NCBI RefSeq assembly: GCF_002930105.1
Contig: NZ_PJRN01000001.1
Coordinates: forward strand, 1 to 64,000
Direction of reading: 5' to 3'
From: Billgrantia saliphila
Lineage (GTDB): Bacteria; Pseudomonadota; Gammaproteobacteria; Pseudomonadales; Halomonadaceae
Length of the DNA: 64,000 nt
Under the pieces are notes generated by a model. It saw nothing but the letters and a program-made list of their open reading frames with translations, made no database searches and was not told the origin of the DNA. Positions 1 through 9,101 of the stretch are shown one piece after another. The translations under genes were made by a program, and so were the position numbers. The first letter of the stretch is position 1. Each line of letters starts with the position of its first letter.

Positions 1-82
1 TTCGCCGTTTTAGGGCCTCCAGGGAGCATCGCGGAGCGCCGCCCGTCGAAGGCCGGCCAACGGCCCCGGCCCTTCCTCCAAG

Positions 83-119
83 AAAGCCCCGTGTTCGAAG
101 GAACGCGGGGCTTTTCTTT
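83..119 (+). terminator. Intrinsic terminator of the gene upstream of the window
   Basis: A 14-bp stem (arms 83-96 and 101-114, one G-T pair) closes a GAAG loop and runs into a T-rich tract. It ends transcription from a gene lying before base 1. I see no gene in bases 1-246; the rest of this stretch is the leader of rlmM, with no promoter I could place confidently. Confidence 0.85.
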
Positions 120-246
120 GCCGGGACCATGCGTTTCAGTAGTTGCGGCATCAAGGGTGAGCCTCGGAGCCACCGTGCCTGCCGACAGCCGTTGTCCGGC
201 CTGGTAACATTCGCGGGCATCCAACATCTGGCATAAAGAGGTTTGA

Positions 247-1332
247 ATGTCCCGCTTGGCGAAGCATATTACGCCCGACCAACTGCTCTTCTACTGCCGT
301 CCCGGGTTCGAGCACGATGCCTCTGCGGAGGTGGCGGCCTACGTTGACCAGCTGGGTTGGCAGGGCAATGCGGAGTTCACGCCTCAAGGGGGGTATGTGC
401 GCCTCGTCGTGGATGATGAGCGGCCGGCCAATGAGCTTCACCGCGAACTTGATTTCAAGCGGCTCGTCTTTGCTCGGCAGAGCCTGGTAGCGCTGCCGCC
501 ATTGAAACTGTCCCGAGATGACAGGCTATCCCCCATCGTGGAGCAGATAGTCGCGAGTGGCTGGAGCTTCGATGCGATCTGGCATGAAACGCCCGATACC
601 AACGAGGGCAAGGCGTTGGCAGGTCTGATCAAGGCGCTGACGCGTCCCCTCGAGTCGACGCTGCGCAAGCGTGACGCCCTGCGCCGCAAGGCCGGCGGCC
701 GTCGTCTGCATCTGTTCTGGACGGATGGTGACCGGGTGCAGCTTGGCATGAGTTTCCCCGGCAACCGCAGCGAGCTCCCTGGAGGCATCAGACGCCTACG
801 CTCTCCCCAGGCGGCACCCAGCCGTTCGACGTTGAAGCTGGAGGAGGCCTGGCACGAGTTCGTGCCGCGGGACGAATGGGATGCTCGGCTGGCGGAAGGG
901 ATGCAAGCCGCCGATCTGGGTGCGGCTCCGGGTGGCTGGACTTGGCAACTGGTCCAGCGCGGCATGCATGTCTTCGCCATCGACAATGGCCCGATGGAAC
1001 GAAGCCTGATGGCATCGGGCATGGTCGATCACTTGCGTGAGGACGGCTTTGTCTGGGAGCCGCCGTATCGCCTGGACTGGCTGGTTTGCGACATCGTGGA
1101 CAAACCGGCGCGTGTGACGGCAATGGTTCAGCGCTGGCTGACGCGGCGCTGGTGTCGAGAAGCGGTCTTCAATCTCAAGCTACCGATGAGGCGCCGCTGG
1201 GAGGAGGTACAGCGTTGCCTCAATGGCCTCGAAACGGCGTTGCTTGAAGCCGGCGTTCGGAGCGAACTGCATTGCCGCCACCTCTACCACGATCGCGAAG
1301 AGGTCACGGTGCACGTGCGGCTGCTCGATTAA
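247..1332 (+). CDS. rlmM: 23S rRNA 2'-O-ribose C2498 methyltransferase RlmM
   Basis: This 361-residue protein matches RlmM, the cytoplasmic enzyme that uses S-adenosylmethionine to methylate the 2'-hydroxyl of C2498 in 23S rRNA. The N-terminal third resembles the THUMP-like RNA-binding part of the family. The C-terminal Rossmann domain carries the SAM-binding motif DLGAAPGGW at residues 223-231, followed by FAIDNG, and a conserved lysine in FNLKLPM near residue 310. Length is normal for the family. It stands alone, downstream of a terminator, and faces a convergent small gene. Assignment is from whole-protein resemblance and the FtsJ-like motif. Confidence 0.95.
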   Translation: MSRLAKHITPDQLLFYCRPGFEHDASAEVAAYVDQLGWQGNAEFTPQGGYVRLVVDDERPANELHRELDFKRLVFARQSLVALPPLKLSRDDRLSPIVEQIVASGWSFDAIWHETPDTNEGKALAGLIKALTRPLESTLRKRDALRRKAGGRRLHLFWTDGDRVQLGMSFPGNRSELPGGIRRLRSPQAAPSRSTLKLEEAWHEFVPRDEWDARLAEGMQAADLGAAPGGWTWQLVQRGMHVFAIDNGPMERSLMASGMVDHLREDGFVWEPPYRLDWLVCDIVDKPARVTAMVQRWLTRRWCREAVFNLKLPMRRRWEEVQRCLNGLETALLEAGVRSELHCRHLYHDREEVTVHVRLLD

Positions 1333-1349
1333 GGGCAGTCGAAGGGTAT

Positions 1350-1637
1350 TCAGTAAGAGGGTTCGTAGATGCGAATCGACTCTTCCTCGGTCAGCAGAGG
1401 GAGGATGCGCTGCATGACACGGGCACGTTCCTCGCTGGTGTACCATTCGTTCCATGCGCTCAGATCACGCCACTTCACGATCATCAGGCGGCGGTCGCTA
1501 TGGCCCAGTTCGGCGAGAGTCTCGCCGCCGAAAAAGCCCCTGGCGCCGAGGGACCAGCGCATCGCTTCGCGTGCCGCCTCCTCGTATTCCTCCTCCAGGC
1601 CAGGCATGATACGACGTTCGATAATGATCTTGATCAT
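1350..1637 (-). CDS. Antibiotic biosynthesis monooxygenase (ABM) domain protein
   Basis: A 95-residue single-domain protein of the ABM (dimeric alpha-beta barrel) type. Typical traits are the opening strand IKIIIERRIMPG, a helix rich in Glu and Arg, and the segment MIVKWRDLSAWNEWYTSEER, which matches the strand-then-helix pattern of this family. Such proteins are usually homodimers with oxidase or stress roles, so the family gives no exact function. It converges with rlmM, and its start lies only 29 bp from the divergent tusA start, so the two may share a regulatory gap. The ribosome binding site is weak. Confidence 0.75.
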   Translation of the reverse strand: MIKIIIERRIMPGLEEEYEEAAREAMRWSLGARGFFGGETLAELGHSDRRLMIVKWRDLSAWNEWYTSEERARVMQRILPLLTEEESIRIYEPSY

Positions 1638-1665
1638 CTAGCAGCTTCCTACGCCGAGGTCATCG

Positions 1666-1917
1666 ATGACGAATAGCGCCGACTCGCTGCCCGACTTTCA
1701 GGCCGAACTGGACACTCGCGGCCTCTATTGTCCGGAGCCCATCATGCTCATGCATAACAAAGTGCGTGACATGAGCGCCGGCGAAATCCTCAAAGTGGTG
1801 GCGACCGATCCGGCCACCACTCGCGACGTGCCCAAGTTTTGCAGCTTCCTGGGGCACGAGTTGCTATCCCAGCAGGAGTCGGACGGACAATATCTCTACT
1901 TTATCCGTTTAGGCTGA
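1666..1917 (+). CDS. tusA: Sulfur carrier protein TusA
   Basis: An 83-residue TusA/SirA-family protein. The sulfur-accepting cysteine is Cys22 in the signature [11 protein letters not shown], followed by the family's second conserved region [11 protein letters not shown]. TusA takes persulfide sulfur from the cysteine desulfurase IscS and passes it to the TusBCD-TusE relay for 2-thiolation of the tRNA wobble uridine; homologues also feed molybdenum cofactor synthesis. The start ATG has GAGG eight bases upstream. Length is typical. Nothing nearby belongs to the relay. Confidence 0.93.
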   Translation: MTNSADSLPDFQAELDTRGLYCPEPIMLMHNKVRDMSAGEILKVVATDPATTRDVPKFCSFLGHELLSQQESDGQYLYFIRLG

Positions 1918-1941
1918 TGTAATGCCAGTCGACCTGAAATG

Positions 1942-2646
1942 TCAGTCGCTGGACCCATCGGGAACGACCATCAAGGCCAGCGCTTCCAGGGTGCAAGGGT
2001 CCTGCTCGCGAATGCGATTGGCAATGCTGCGCTGGAAGAAATAGACCACGCGATGGCGGCTACGGCCAGGGTAGAGACAAGGATCACCAGGAAGAATCGG
2101 TGTCGACTCGACGAGCGCTTCATCCGCCAGAAGGGCCTCGATGTTGCCGTCGCTGTAGAGGCGCCAGCCGAAGACCTGCTTCAACTGCCAAGGGCAATCT
2201 TCGTCGTCGATGCACAGGGCGTGGGTGCCCTGGGTGTCGGGGATCTGCTGGATAAGGGTGATTTCCCGCGTCTCCTCGTAATCGAAGTAGGCGGCGGCAT
2301 GCTCAAGCTCGCAGGCCTTGTGAGGGGGCGCGACATCGAGCAGTTCCTCAGTCTCGGGGTCACGATAGCCGACGAAGCAGCCATGTTCGGAGTCGTCCAG
2401 CCGATGGCAGGCGGTTAGCGCCTCCATCCACGGAACCAGGCCAACCACTTCGCCATCCTCGCGCAGCCCCCAGGCGAGGATGGGCATGCCGTAGAGGGAG
2501 TCGGGGTCCGAGGCCAGGCTGTAGACCATCTCGAGGCCATCGAGCTCGGGGGAAAGGCGAACCAGGCGCTGCTTGGCCTGGAGCTTTCGGCGCATCGTTT
2601 CCAGGTCGATGACCCGGGCAGGGCGGGGTGACGGTGTCATACCCAT
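1942..2646 (-). CDS. Conserved hypothetical protein, 234 aa
   Basis: I do not recognise a family. The protein is acidic and soluble, with no signal peptide or membrane segment. It is rich in Asp and Glu and has several short segments that look like beta strands. The start has an excellent ribosome binding site (GGAGGGAGG four bases before ATG). It is codirectional with the DUF3080 lipoprotein gene upstream, but a gap of about 127 bp containing an AT-rich stretch suggests its own promoter. The codon pattern is that of a real gene, and antisense frames here are clearly shadows. Confidence 0.6.
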   Translation of the reverse strand: MGMTPSPRPARVIDLETMRRKLQAKQRLVRLSPELDGLEMVYSLASDPDSLYGMPILAWGLREDGEVVGLVPWMEALTACHRLDDSEHGCFVGYRDPETEELLDVAPPHKACELEHAAAYFDYEETREITLIQQIPDTQGTHALCIDDEDCPWQLKQVFGWRLYSDGNIEALLADEALVESTPILPGDPCLYPGRSRHRVVYFFQRSIANRIREQDPCTLEALALMVVPDGSSD

Positions 2647-2773
2647 GATCCTCCCTCCAGATTCTGCATGGCCGAGCGGTTGTCACGGCTGCGGCACGGC
2701 TGACGGGATCGACTCCTACCTTTCACACACCAATATCATAGAGTCGATGTGCAAGTTAAGCCTGCCGTCGTTT

Positions 2774-3826
2774 TTACTCGCACCGATCGCGTAACACCTG
2801 CCACTGGCGACGATGTTCCTCGCGCGCCCGGCGCAAGGCGGGCAGAGGGGCTTCAGGGTTCTCCAAGGAGAGCCAGCGCCGCCGATAGGCGGCAACCGCA
2901 TCGGGTGGCGGGACGTGGCTGTCGAACAGAGCATCGACAGCTTGCAGCCAGCGCTCGGCGGCCGCTTCGAGCCGATCCAGCCAATCAAAGGCCGGCAGTT
3001 CGGACAATTCGCGTGCCAGATCGGGAGAGGACGTAGCCTGTATCGGGCAGCTCGTGCCTTTGGCGAGGGTATCGTTCAACAGCGTGTTGGCCTCACTCAA
3101 TCGCTGCTCGGCAAGAAGCAGGGCACGCAGGAGTTCGGCAGTGAATGGACGATTGCGCAGCGTACCGAGATGGCCCTCGAGCGTGGCGGAGTCGGGGGAC
3201 CAGTGGGGATTGAACTGGTTAAGCGTAGCTTCGCGCAGCCAGGCGACGGCTTCGAGCTGCGCGTCGAGCGCTTGGGTCTCGCCTGGCGACAGAGGCGAGC
3301 TCGCCCGAGAGAAACTGCCTACCCATTCCTCAGAGTCGAACTGACTGTTCCAGCTGACTCGCGGTAGCTGCTCGGTCTTGGTCTGGATGAGCCGCTCGAG
3401 CCGCTCGCGATGTGGCTCGGAGAGGGTGTTGGGGACTTCGCTGTTACTGCAGGCATGCAGGCGGCGCCAAAGTTTGAGTTCGTAGATCCAACGTTGGCTG
3501 GGTGGGGCCACGCGACCAAGCTGGTTGTTACGAGCGGCGATCAGCGAGGTGATACGACACTCGCGCAGTGCATAGACGTTGAGAAGGCTTTCGCGGGTCT
3601 CGGGGATGGGGAAAAGACGCTCCTTTCGCTCGGGGAAAGCCCCGATATTGCCCGGCTCGCCCCTTTCGGGGATCGGTAGATCCAGCGCCATGGCCAGTTC
3701 ATGCTGATAGTCGTTCAACCTGGCTTCGCCTTCGTTGACATCGCTGCAACCCGTGAAAAGGACCAGGAACAGCACGAGGGCGAAGCCTCGAAGCGTTTCA
3801 GCTCTGGGATGCGTCCCGTGTGTCAT
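2774..3826 (-). CDS. DUF3080 family lipoprotein
   Basis: A 350-residue secreted protein. Residues 12-27 form a signal peptide ending in a lipobox (LFTGC, lipidated Cys27), so it should be anchored in the outer or inner membrane. The body is helical, with the pattern ALRECRITSLIAARNNQLGRV seen in DUF3080 proteins of marine gammaproteobacteria; no enzymatic activity is known. Its start overlaps the 3' end of the MATE exporter gene by 29 bp and has GGGAG six bases upstream, so the two genes are probably translationally coupled in one operon. Confidence 0.75.
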   Translation of the reverse strand: MTHGTHPRAETLRGFALVLFLVLFTGCSDVNEGEARLNDYQHELAMALDLPIPERGEPGNIGAFPERKERLFPIPETRESLLNVYALRECRITSLIAARNNQLGRVAPPSQRWIYELKLWRRLHACSNSEVPNTLSEPHRERLERLIQTKTEQLPRVSWNSQFDSEEWVGSFSRASSPLSPGETQALDAQLEAVAWLREATLNQFNPHWSPDSATLEGHLGTLRNRPFTAELLRALLLAEQRLSEANTLLNDTLAKGTSCPIQATSSPDLARELSELPAFDWLDRLEAAAERWLQAVDALFDSHVPPPDAVAAYRRRWLSLENPEAPLPALRRAREEHRRQWQVLRDRCE

Positions 3827-5246
3827 AGGCGACTCCCTTGGCCCTGCGCCGAAGGCGTTCGCTGAGTAGCACGGCCGCCACGGTGAGGCCGCCGATCAGA
3901 CCGATCCAGTATCCATGCACCCCCATCGGCGCGCTCAGCCCGGCCAGCCCCTGTGTGCCCAGCCAGTGTCCACCGCCCAGGCCGACCAGCCAATAGGCGA
4001 ACATGGTGATTATCATGATGATCCGGGTATCCTTGTAGCCTCGCAGGGCACCCGCCAGGTTGACCTGCAGCGAATCCGAGACTTGATAGAGCATTGCCAG
4101 CAGCACCAGCGAGAGCGCCAGCCGCTGGACATCCGCATTGTGCGTGTAGAGGCCGATGACCGGCTCGGCGGTCAGCCAGAGCAGGGCGCTGTTGAACAGA
4201 GCGATGACAAGCGAGAGCAGGATGCCGTTCCATGCCACCAATCGTGCCCGTGCCGTGTGGCCCTGGCCCAGCGTGTTGCCGACCCGTACGGTCAGCGCCA
4301 TGCTCAGGGCCAGCGGCAGCATGAACAGGATCGAGGTGTAGTTCAGGGCGACCTGGTGCGCCGCCACCGTCACCTCGCCGAGGCTGGCGATGAACAGCGA
4401 GATCAGGGTGAAGAGGGTGACCTCGACGAAGATTGCCACGCCGATCGGTACGCCGACATAGAGCAGCTCACCGATGATGCGCCAGCGGGGCGGCGTGGGA
4501 GAGCGCCATAGAATCACGTCGCCGTAGGCTCGGGAGCGGCGGGTATAGAGGGCCATGGCCAGACACATGGACCACATGGAGAGCGCAGTGGCGATGCCAC
4601 AGCCAAAGGCTCCCAGGGCCGGAAGGGACTGCGCCCAGGTCGGCAACGAGTCACCGAACACCCCGCTCAATCCCGCACCTCCATAGATCAGTACGAAATT
4701 GCTGGGAATGTTTACCCCAAGCCCCACCAGGCTGATCCATAGCGCCGGTCGAGTGTGATTCATGCCGTCGGAAAAGGCGCGTAGCGCCTGGAACAAGGCC
4801 ACGCCCGGCATGCCGAAGGCCACTGTCGAGAGGTAGGCGGCGGAGCGTGTTGCGACCTCGGCGGGTACCTCCATCAAGCGAAAGATGGGCGCCACCAGCA
4901 CCCACAGCAGCAAGGCGGCGACGACTCCGAGCGCCAAGGCCACCCATAGCGCCTGATGCACGTTGGGACGAATTCGCTCGGTCGCGCCTGCGCCCAGCAA
5001 GTGGGCCACGATGGGCGTGAGCCCCATCAAGGTGCCGGTCATGAAGAGCATCAGCGGCAACCACAGGCTGGAGCCCACCGAGACGGCGGCCAGGTCGGTG
5101 GCGCTGACTCGCCCGGTCATCATGATGTCGACGACGCTCATGCCGGCCTGGGCCAGCTGGGCGCCACAGATCGGCAGCGTCAGACGAATCAATGGCCGCG
5201 TTTCCGTGCGGCTGACGCTCAGCAGGTCGGTAAGGAACGATGCCAA
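3798..5246 (-). CDS. MATE family multidrug/sodium antiporter
   Basis: A 482-residue inner-membrane protein with about twelve hydrophobic segments in two homologous halves, as in NorM-type MATE exporters. Signatures include the N-terminal LPICGAQLAQAGMSVVDIMM, matching the family's P-x-x-x-x-x-x-x-x-x-x-D-x-x-M pattern, and ALRAFSDGMNHTRPAL in the first half. These carriers expel cationic drugs in exchange for Na+ or H+. The gene lies first in a two-gene operon with the DUF3080 lipoprotein. Substrate cannot be read from sequence. Confidence 0.9.
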   Translation of the reverse strand: MASFLTDLLSVSRTETRPLIRLTLPICGAQLAQAGMSVVDIMMTGRVSATDLAAVSVGSSLWLPLMLFMTGTLMGLTPIVAHLLGAGATERIRPNVHQALWVALALGVVAALLLWVLVAPIFRLMEVPAEVATRSAAYLSTVAFGMPGVALFQALRAFSDGMNHTRPALWISLVGLGVNIPSNFVLIYGGAGLSGVFGDSLPTWAQSLPALGAFGCGIATALSMWSMCLAMALYTRRSRAYGDVILWRSPTPPRWRIIGELLYVGVPIGVAIFVEVTLFTLISLFIASLGEVTVAAHQVALNYTSILFMLPLALSMALTVRVGNTLGQGHTARARLVAWNGILLSLVIALFNSALLWLTAEPVIGLYTHNADVQRLALSLVLLAMLYQVSDSLQVNLAGALRGYKDTRIIMIITMFAYWLVGLGGGHWLGTQGLAGLSAPMGVHGYWIGLIGGLTVAAVLLSERLRRRAKGVAYDTRDASQS

Positions 5247-5321
5247 GGGTTATGCTCCATAAGACAGGACACCTCAGCGAAGCGCCGAGAGGAACCGGTT
5301 ATGTTAGCAATATCCGGTGAA

Positions 5322-5350
5322 TTTCGCCGCGCGAGTGACTTCCTTATACT
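5322..5350 (+). promoter_or_regulatory. Candidate promoter of epmC
   Basis: A weak -35 (TTTCGC, 5322-5327) lies 17 bp before a good -10 (TATACT, 5345-5350). It would start RNA close to the ATG at 5357, which argues that translation begins at the next ATG, 5375. Confidence 0.4.
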
Positions 5351-5374
5351 GGGCGCATGTCAGCTAACCATGGG

Positions 5375-5965
5375 ATGTCCGTGAGCCATCGACTCGAAGA
5401 CGTGATTGCCCTGTTCGACAGGCTCTTCCAGGCGCGCTTCAACACGCATCTCGTGCGTGGCGGCGACGAGCCGCTGTATCGTCCGGCCGATGCCGGCTGC
5501 CCTTACCATCGGGTCATTTTTGCGCGGGGTTACTATGCCAGTGCACTGCACGAGATCAGCCACTGGTGCATTGCCGGCGAGCGTCGCCGCCAGCTCGAGG
5601 ACTATGGCTACTGGTATCTACCCGACGGTCGAGATGCCGAGCAACAACGTCGCTTCGAGGCCGCCGAAGTGGCGCCACAGGCGCTCGAACTGCTGTTCTC
5701 CCGGGCCTGCGGGCTGCGCTTCCATGTCAGTGTCGATAACCTGGGCGGCAATGTCGAGGTGGACCGTGAGGCCTTCAGCGCTCGCGTCGAAGAGCGTGCC
5801 GCCCGTTACGAGCGAGAGGGGCTACCGCTCAGGGCCGCCGCCTTCCGTGCCGCCCTCCTGGCCTTCTACGCGGAGGGCGAGCCACTCTCCCGTGCCGTGA
5901 GCATCGGCCTGCGACACCTGGATCAGGCATATCCCTCGGCGGCCCAGGCCTCGCTGCCAAGCTGA
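5375..5965 (+). CDS. epmC: Elongation factor P hydroxylase EpmC
   Basis: A 196-residue protein matching EpmC (YfcM), which hydroxylates the beta-lysyl-lysine made on elongation factor P by EpmA and EpmB, helping ribosomes pass polyproline stretches. The metal-binding signature HEISHWCIAG sits at residues 59-68 and is followed by the family pattern EDYGYWYLPDGR. I chose ATG 5375 rather than 5357 because homologues begin close to the helix HRLEDVIALF and because a -10 hexamer lies just before 5357. EpmA and EpmB are not in this window. Confidence 0.88.
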   Translation: MSVSHRLEDVIALFDRLFQARFNTHLVRGGDEPLYRPADAGCPYHRVIFARGYYASALHEISHWCIAGERRRQLEDYGYWYLPDGRDAEQQRRFEAAEVAPQALELLFSRACGLRFHVSVDNLGGNVEVDREAFSARVEERAARYEREGLPLRAAAFRAALLAFYAEGEPLSRAVSIGLRHLDQAYPSAAQASLPS

Positions 5966-6774
5966 AGCAGCGGGGCCAGCGCCGGCATGGCTTGTCGAGC
6001 CGGGTAGGCCACGCCGATCGTCTGATGTATATCGAGCCCTTCCAGCGACCGACACTGCACGTCGGGGCGGTCCAGGATATCCGGCCAGGCCGGCACCAGC
6101 GAGGCGCCTACCCCGGCGGCCACCAGTCCCAGGGTGTATTCGATAGTGCGCAGACGCGCACGCACCTGGCAGCGCAAGCCGGCGGCATTCAGTGCGGTGG
6201 CCAACTGCTCCATGGCAGCACAAGGCTGGCGCCAGATGAACGGGAGCCCCTCGAGATCGACCAAGGCCACGGTACTCTTCAGGCCCAACGGATGTCCGCT
6301 GGGCAGTGCCAGGCAATAGTTGTCATGCCAGATCGGCTGAAAGGCCTCACCCGGTGACAGATCCTGCTCGCCGATAATGCGTGCGTCACAGCGCTCCTCT
6401 GGGTTGACCAAGGTCAATGCCAGGTTGTCGCCCTGTCCGATGAACTCCTTGAGCAGAGAGGTCATGCGGTTTGCGCCCAGCGAGCGCATCAATCCCAGCC
6501 GCACCGGAGTCGGCGGCGCGGGCGTGCGGAAAAGCCGCGTGATGGCACTGAGGCCCTCACTGACCCGGCGGGCCAGCGGATAGAGACGATGTCCCTCCTC
6601 GGTGGGGGTAATGCCACGGCGATGGCGCTCGAAGAGGGGGGTGCCCAGCCGCTCCTCGAGTTGGACTAGCGCCGTGGAGATCGACGGTTGGGCCACGTGG
6701 CAGCGCCGGGAAGCGGCACTGATCGAGCCGCACTCGTAGGCAGCGATGAAATAGCGCAGGCTTCGCACATCCAT
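5923..6774 (-). CDS. LysR family transcriptional regulator
   Basis: A 283-residue LysR-type regulator. The N-terminal winged helix-turn-helix is canonical (DVRSLRYFIAAYECGSISAA followed by QPSISTALVQLEERLGTPLF), and the remainder fits the periplasmic-binding-protein-like effector domain. It is divergent from the fused E1 dehydrogenase gene across a 77-bp gap holding a dyad suited to LysR proteins, so it probably controls that operon in response to a metabolite of the pathway. Its 3' end overlaps the 3' end of epmC by 43 bp. Effector unknown. Confidence 0.92.
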   Translation of the reverse strand: MDVRSLRYFIAAYECGSISAASRRCHVAQPSISTALVQLEERLGTPLFERHRRGITPTEEGHRLYPLARRVSEGLSAITRLFRTPAPPTPVRLGLMRSLGANRMTSLLKEFIGQGDNLALTLVNPEERCDARIIGEQDLSPGEAFQPIWHDNYCLALPSGHPLGLKSTVALVDLEGLPFIWRQPCAAMEQLATALNAAGLRCQVRARLRTIEYTLGLVAAGVGASLVPAWPDILDRPDVQCRSLEGLDIHQTIGVAYPARQAMPALAPLLQLGSEAWAAEGYA

Positions 6775-6798
6775 AAGATTGGCCTATAGCTGGGGCAG

Positions 6799-6813
6799 GA
6801 TATCGATATTATC
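6799..6813. promoter_or_regulatory. Candidate LysR-type operator between divergent genes
   Basis: The sequence GATA-N7-TATC forms a perfect interrupted dyad in the middle of the 77-bp gap between the LysR gene and the E1 gene. LysR-type boxes are commonly dyads of about 15 bp with a T-N11-A core, which this fits (T6801 to A6811 spans a shorter core, so the match is approximate). Confidence 0.4.
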
Positions 6814-6851
6814 TCTTTGGCTTTAGGGCGCGCTAGGCTGTAACCCAAGTC

Positions 6852-9101
6852 ATGGCAGCCTTGGAGTTCCACGTGCTCGAACCCTTATCCCAGGAGCAGC
6901 GCTTTCTTTCCGCGTTGCGTACCGGTGATTGGCCCGCGTCGGAACGGGCTTGGCGAATCGACGAGGTCGACCTCACTCCGGCTGAATTGATTGAGCTGTT
7001 TGAGACACAGTTGATGAGCCGACATCTCGATCTTCACGCACGGCGCTTGCAGGCGAGGGGCGAGGCCTTCTACACCATCGGTAGTGCCGGTCACGAGGGT
7101 AATGCTGCCATTGCGCGCGCTTTTCGCCACACGGATCCCGCCTTTCTGCACTATCGCGATGCCGCCTTCTTGCTGCAGCGTAGCCGTAGCGTGCCGGGCC
7201 AGACTCCGCTATGGGATCTGCTGCTGAGTTTCGCCGCCTCGGCGGAAGATCCCATTTCCGGCGGTCGACACAAGGTGCTGGGCTCGAAGGCTCTGCACGT
7301 ACCGCCACAGACGAGCACCATCGCTTCCCACCTGCCTAAGGCCATGGGGGCTAGCTACGGGATCGGGCTGTGGCGGCGATTGGGTGGCGGCGGGGAGTGG
7401 CCGGCCGACAGCGTGGTGATCTGCAGCTTCGGCGATGCCTCGTTCAATCACTCTACCGCCCAGGGGGCACTCAATGCCGCCGGCTGGGCGGCCTATCAAG
7501 GCATCCCCATGCCGCTGGTGATGGTTTGCGAGGACAATGGCATCGGCATCTCCACGCCAACCCCGAAGGGCTGGATCGAGGCCAGTATGCGTGCCCGTCC
7601 CGGCTTTCACTACCTGAGCTGCGACGGCCTCGATCTGCTCGACACTTGGCACGCCGCTCGCGAGGCGGAGCGCATCGCGCGGCGTCATCGGCAGCCGGTG
7701 TTCCTGCACATGCGCTGCGTACGTCTCTTCGGGCATGCCGGCTCCGATGCCCAGCAGGCCTACCTGGCCCCCGCGCGCATCAAGGCCGACGAGGCTCGCG
7801 ATCCGCTACTGGTCAGTGCCGGCCTGCTGCAGCGTCACGGCGTGCTCGACACAGACGCCATCGGCGCGCTTTATCACTCGGTGGCCGAGCGGGTGGCCTA
7901 TGTCGCCGAAGAGGCCATCCGTCGTCCCAAGCTGGAAACGGCCGAGCAGGTCATGACCAGCATCGTTCCGCCGATTCGCGCAAGTCGTGCACGTTCCTGG
8001 CAGGGCGAAGTGGATGCCACCCCCGCGCCCATGGCCAAGCTGCTCAACCAGGCCCTCATACGCTTGATGGCTCGATATCCCCACCTGGTGATGGCCGGCG
8101 AGGACATCGGACGCAAGGGTGGGGTGTACGGCGTCACTCAGCGTCTGCAGGCCCAGTTCGGGCCGCATCGAGTGATCGACACCCTGCTCGACGAGCAGAG
8201 CATTCTCGGTCTCGGTATCGGACTGGGGCAGAACGGCCTGGTGCCGATTCTGGAGATCCAGTTCCTGGCCTATCTGCACAACGCCGAGGACCAGTTGCGC
8301 GGTGAAGCGGCGACCTTAAGTTTCTTCTCCAATGGGCAGTACACGAATCCCATGGTGGTTCGCATCGCCGGGCTCGGCTACCAGAAGGGCTTCGGGGGCC
8401 ATTTTCATAACGACAACGCCATCGCCGTGCTGCGCGACATTCCCGGCTTGCTGGTGGCCTGTCCCTCGAACGCCGCCGACGCGGTGGGGTTGCTGCAGGA
8501 GGCGGTGCGCCTCGCCGAGGAGGAGCAGCGCGTGGTGGTGGTGCTCGAGCCGATCGCGCTCTACCACGCTCGCGACCTGCACGAGGAGGGGGATCAGCAG
8601 TGGTGCTTCGCCGATCCCGGGCCGGAGCATCGTCTGCCGATGGGCGAGCCCGGCCAGTGGGGCGAGGGGCGACAGCTGGCCATTCTCACCTACGGCAATG
8701 GTGTCTATCTCTCCCGCCAAGCCGCGGCACGACTCGAAGCCGAGGGGGTGGAAGCGAGAATCGTCGACTTGCGCTGGCTGACCGGCATCGATCACGACGA
8801 GGTGTATCGTCGAGTCGAAGGCTGCGAACAGATCCTGGTGGTGGACGAATGCCGCCGCAGCGGCTCGCCCAGCGAGGAGCTTGTCACCGCGCTGGTGGAG
8901 CGCGGCGTGGCCGGCGAGCGCCTGCATCGGCTGACCGCCGAGGACAGCTTCATTCCACTGGGACGGGCGGCCACGGTCACGCTGCCTTCGGTTGCCGCCA
9001 TCGTCGAGCAGGGTTTACGCCTCGCGTCACCCAGCATGAAGCGCAACGAAGCAGCCGTGAAGACGGCCGACAAGGTATCGGCAGGGAGCAACGAAGCATG
9101 A
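6852..9101 (+). CDS. Fused E1 alpha-beta thiamine-dependent 2-oxo-acid dehydrogenase
   Basis: A 749-residue protein joining both halves of a heterotetrameric-type E1 in one chain. Residues about 40-370 are E1-alpha-like: the thiamine diphosphate motif runs from GDASFNHSTAQGALNAAGW to EDNGIGIS. Residues about 390-735 are E1-beta-like: GEDIGRKGGVYGVT, LDEQSILGLGIGLGQNG and FGGHFHNDNA. E1 enzymes decarboxylate 2-oxo acids and pass the acyl group to lipoyl-E2. No E2 or E3 gene is nearby. It overlaps the next gene by ATGA, so the two are coupled. Resemblance is to branched-chain or acetoin-type E1 rather than AceE; substrate unknown. Confidence 0.85.
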   Translation: MAALEFHVLEPLSQEQRFLSALRTGDWPASERAWRIDEVDLTPAELIELFETQLMSRHLDLHARRLQARGEAFYTIGSAGHEGNAAIARAFRHTDPAFLHYRDAAFLLQRSRSVPGQTPLWDLLLSFAASAEDPISGGRHKVLGSKALHVPPQTSTIASHLPKAMGASYGIGLWRRLGGGGEWPADSVVICSFGDASFNHSTAQGALNAAGWAAYQGIPMPLVMVCEDNGIGISTPTPKGWIEASMRARPGFHYLSCDGLDLLDTWHAAREAERIARRHRQPVFLHMRCVRLFGHAGSDAQQAYLAPARIKADEARDPLLVSAGLLQRHGVLDTDAIGALYHSVAERVAYVAEEAIRRPKLETAEQVMTSIVPPIRASRARSWQGEVDATPAPMAKLLNQALIRLMARYPHLVMAGEDIGRKGGVYGVTQRLQAQFGPHRVIDTLLDEQSILGLGIGLGQNGLVPILEIQFLAYLHNAEDQLRGEAATLSFFSNGQYTNPMVVRIAGLGYQKGFGGHFHNDNAIAVLRDIPGLLVACPSNAADAVGLLQEAVRLAEEEQRVVVVLEPIALYHARDLHEEGDQQWCFADPGPEHRLPMGEPGQWGEGRQLAILTYGNGVYLSRQAAARLEAEGVEARIVDLRWLTGIDHDEVYRRVEGCEQILVVDECRRSGSPSEELVTALVERGVAGERLHRLTAEDSFIPLGRAATVTLPSVAAIVEQGLRLASPSMKRNEAAVKTADKVSAGSNEA

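Noticed and set aside
6852-9101. E1 fusion considered as AceE pyruvate dehydrogenase or transketolase
   Set aside because: AceE is about 890 residues with different motifs, and the alpha then beta order with GGVYGVT fits a fused heterotetrameric E1.
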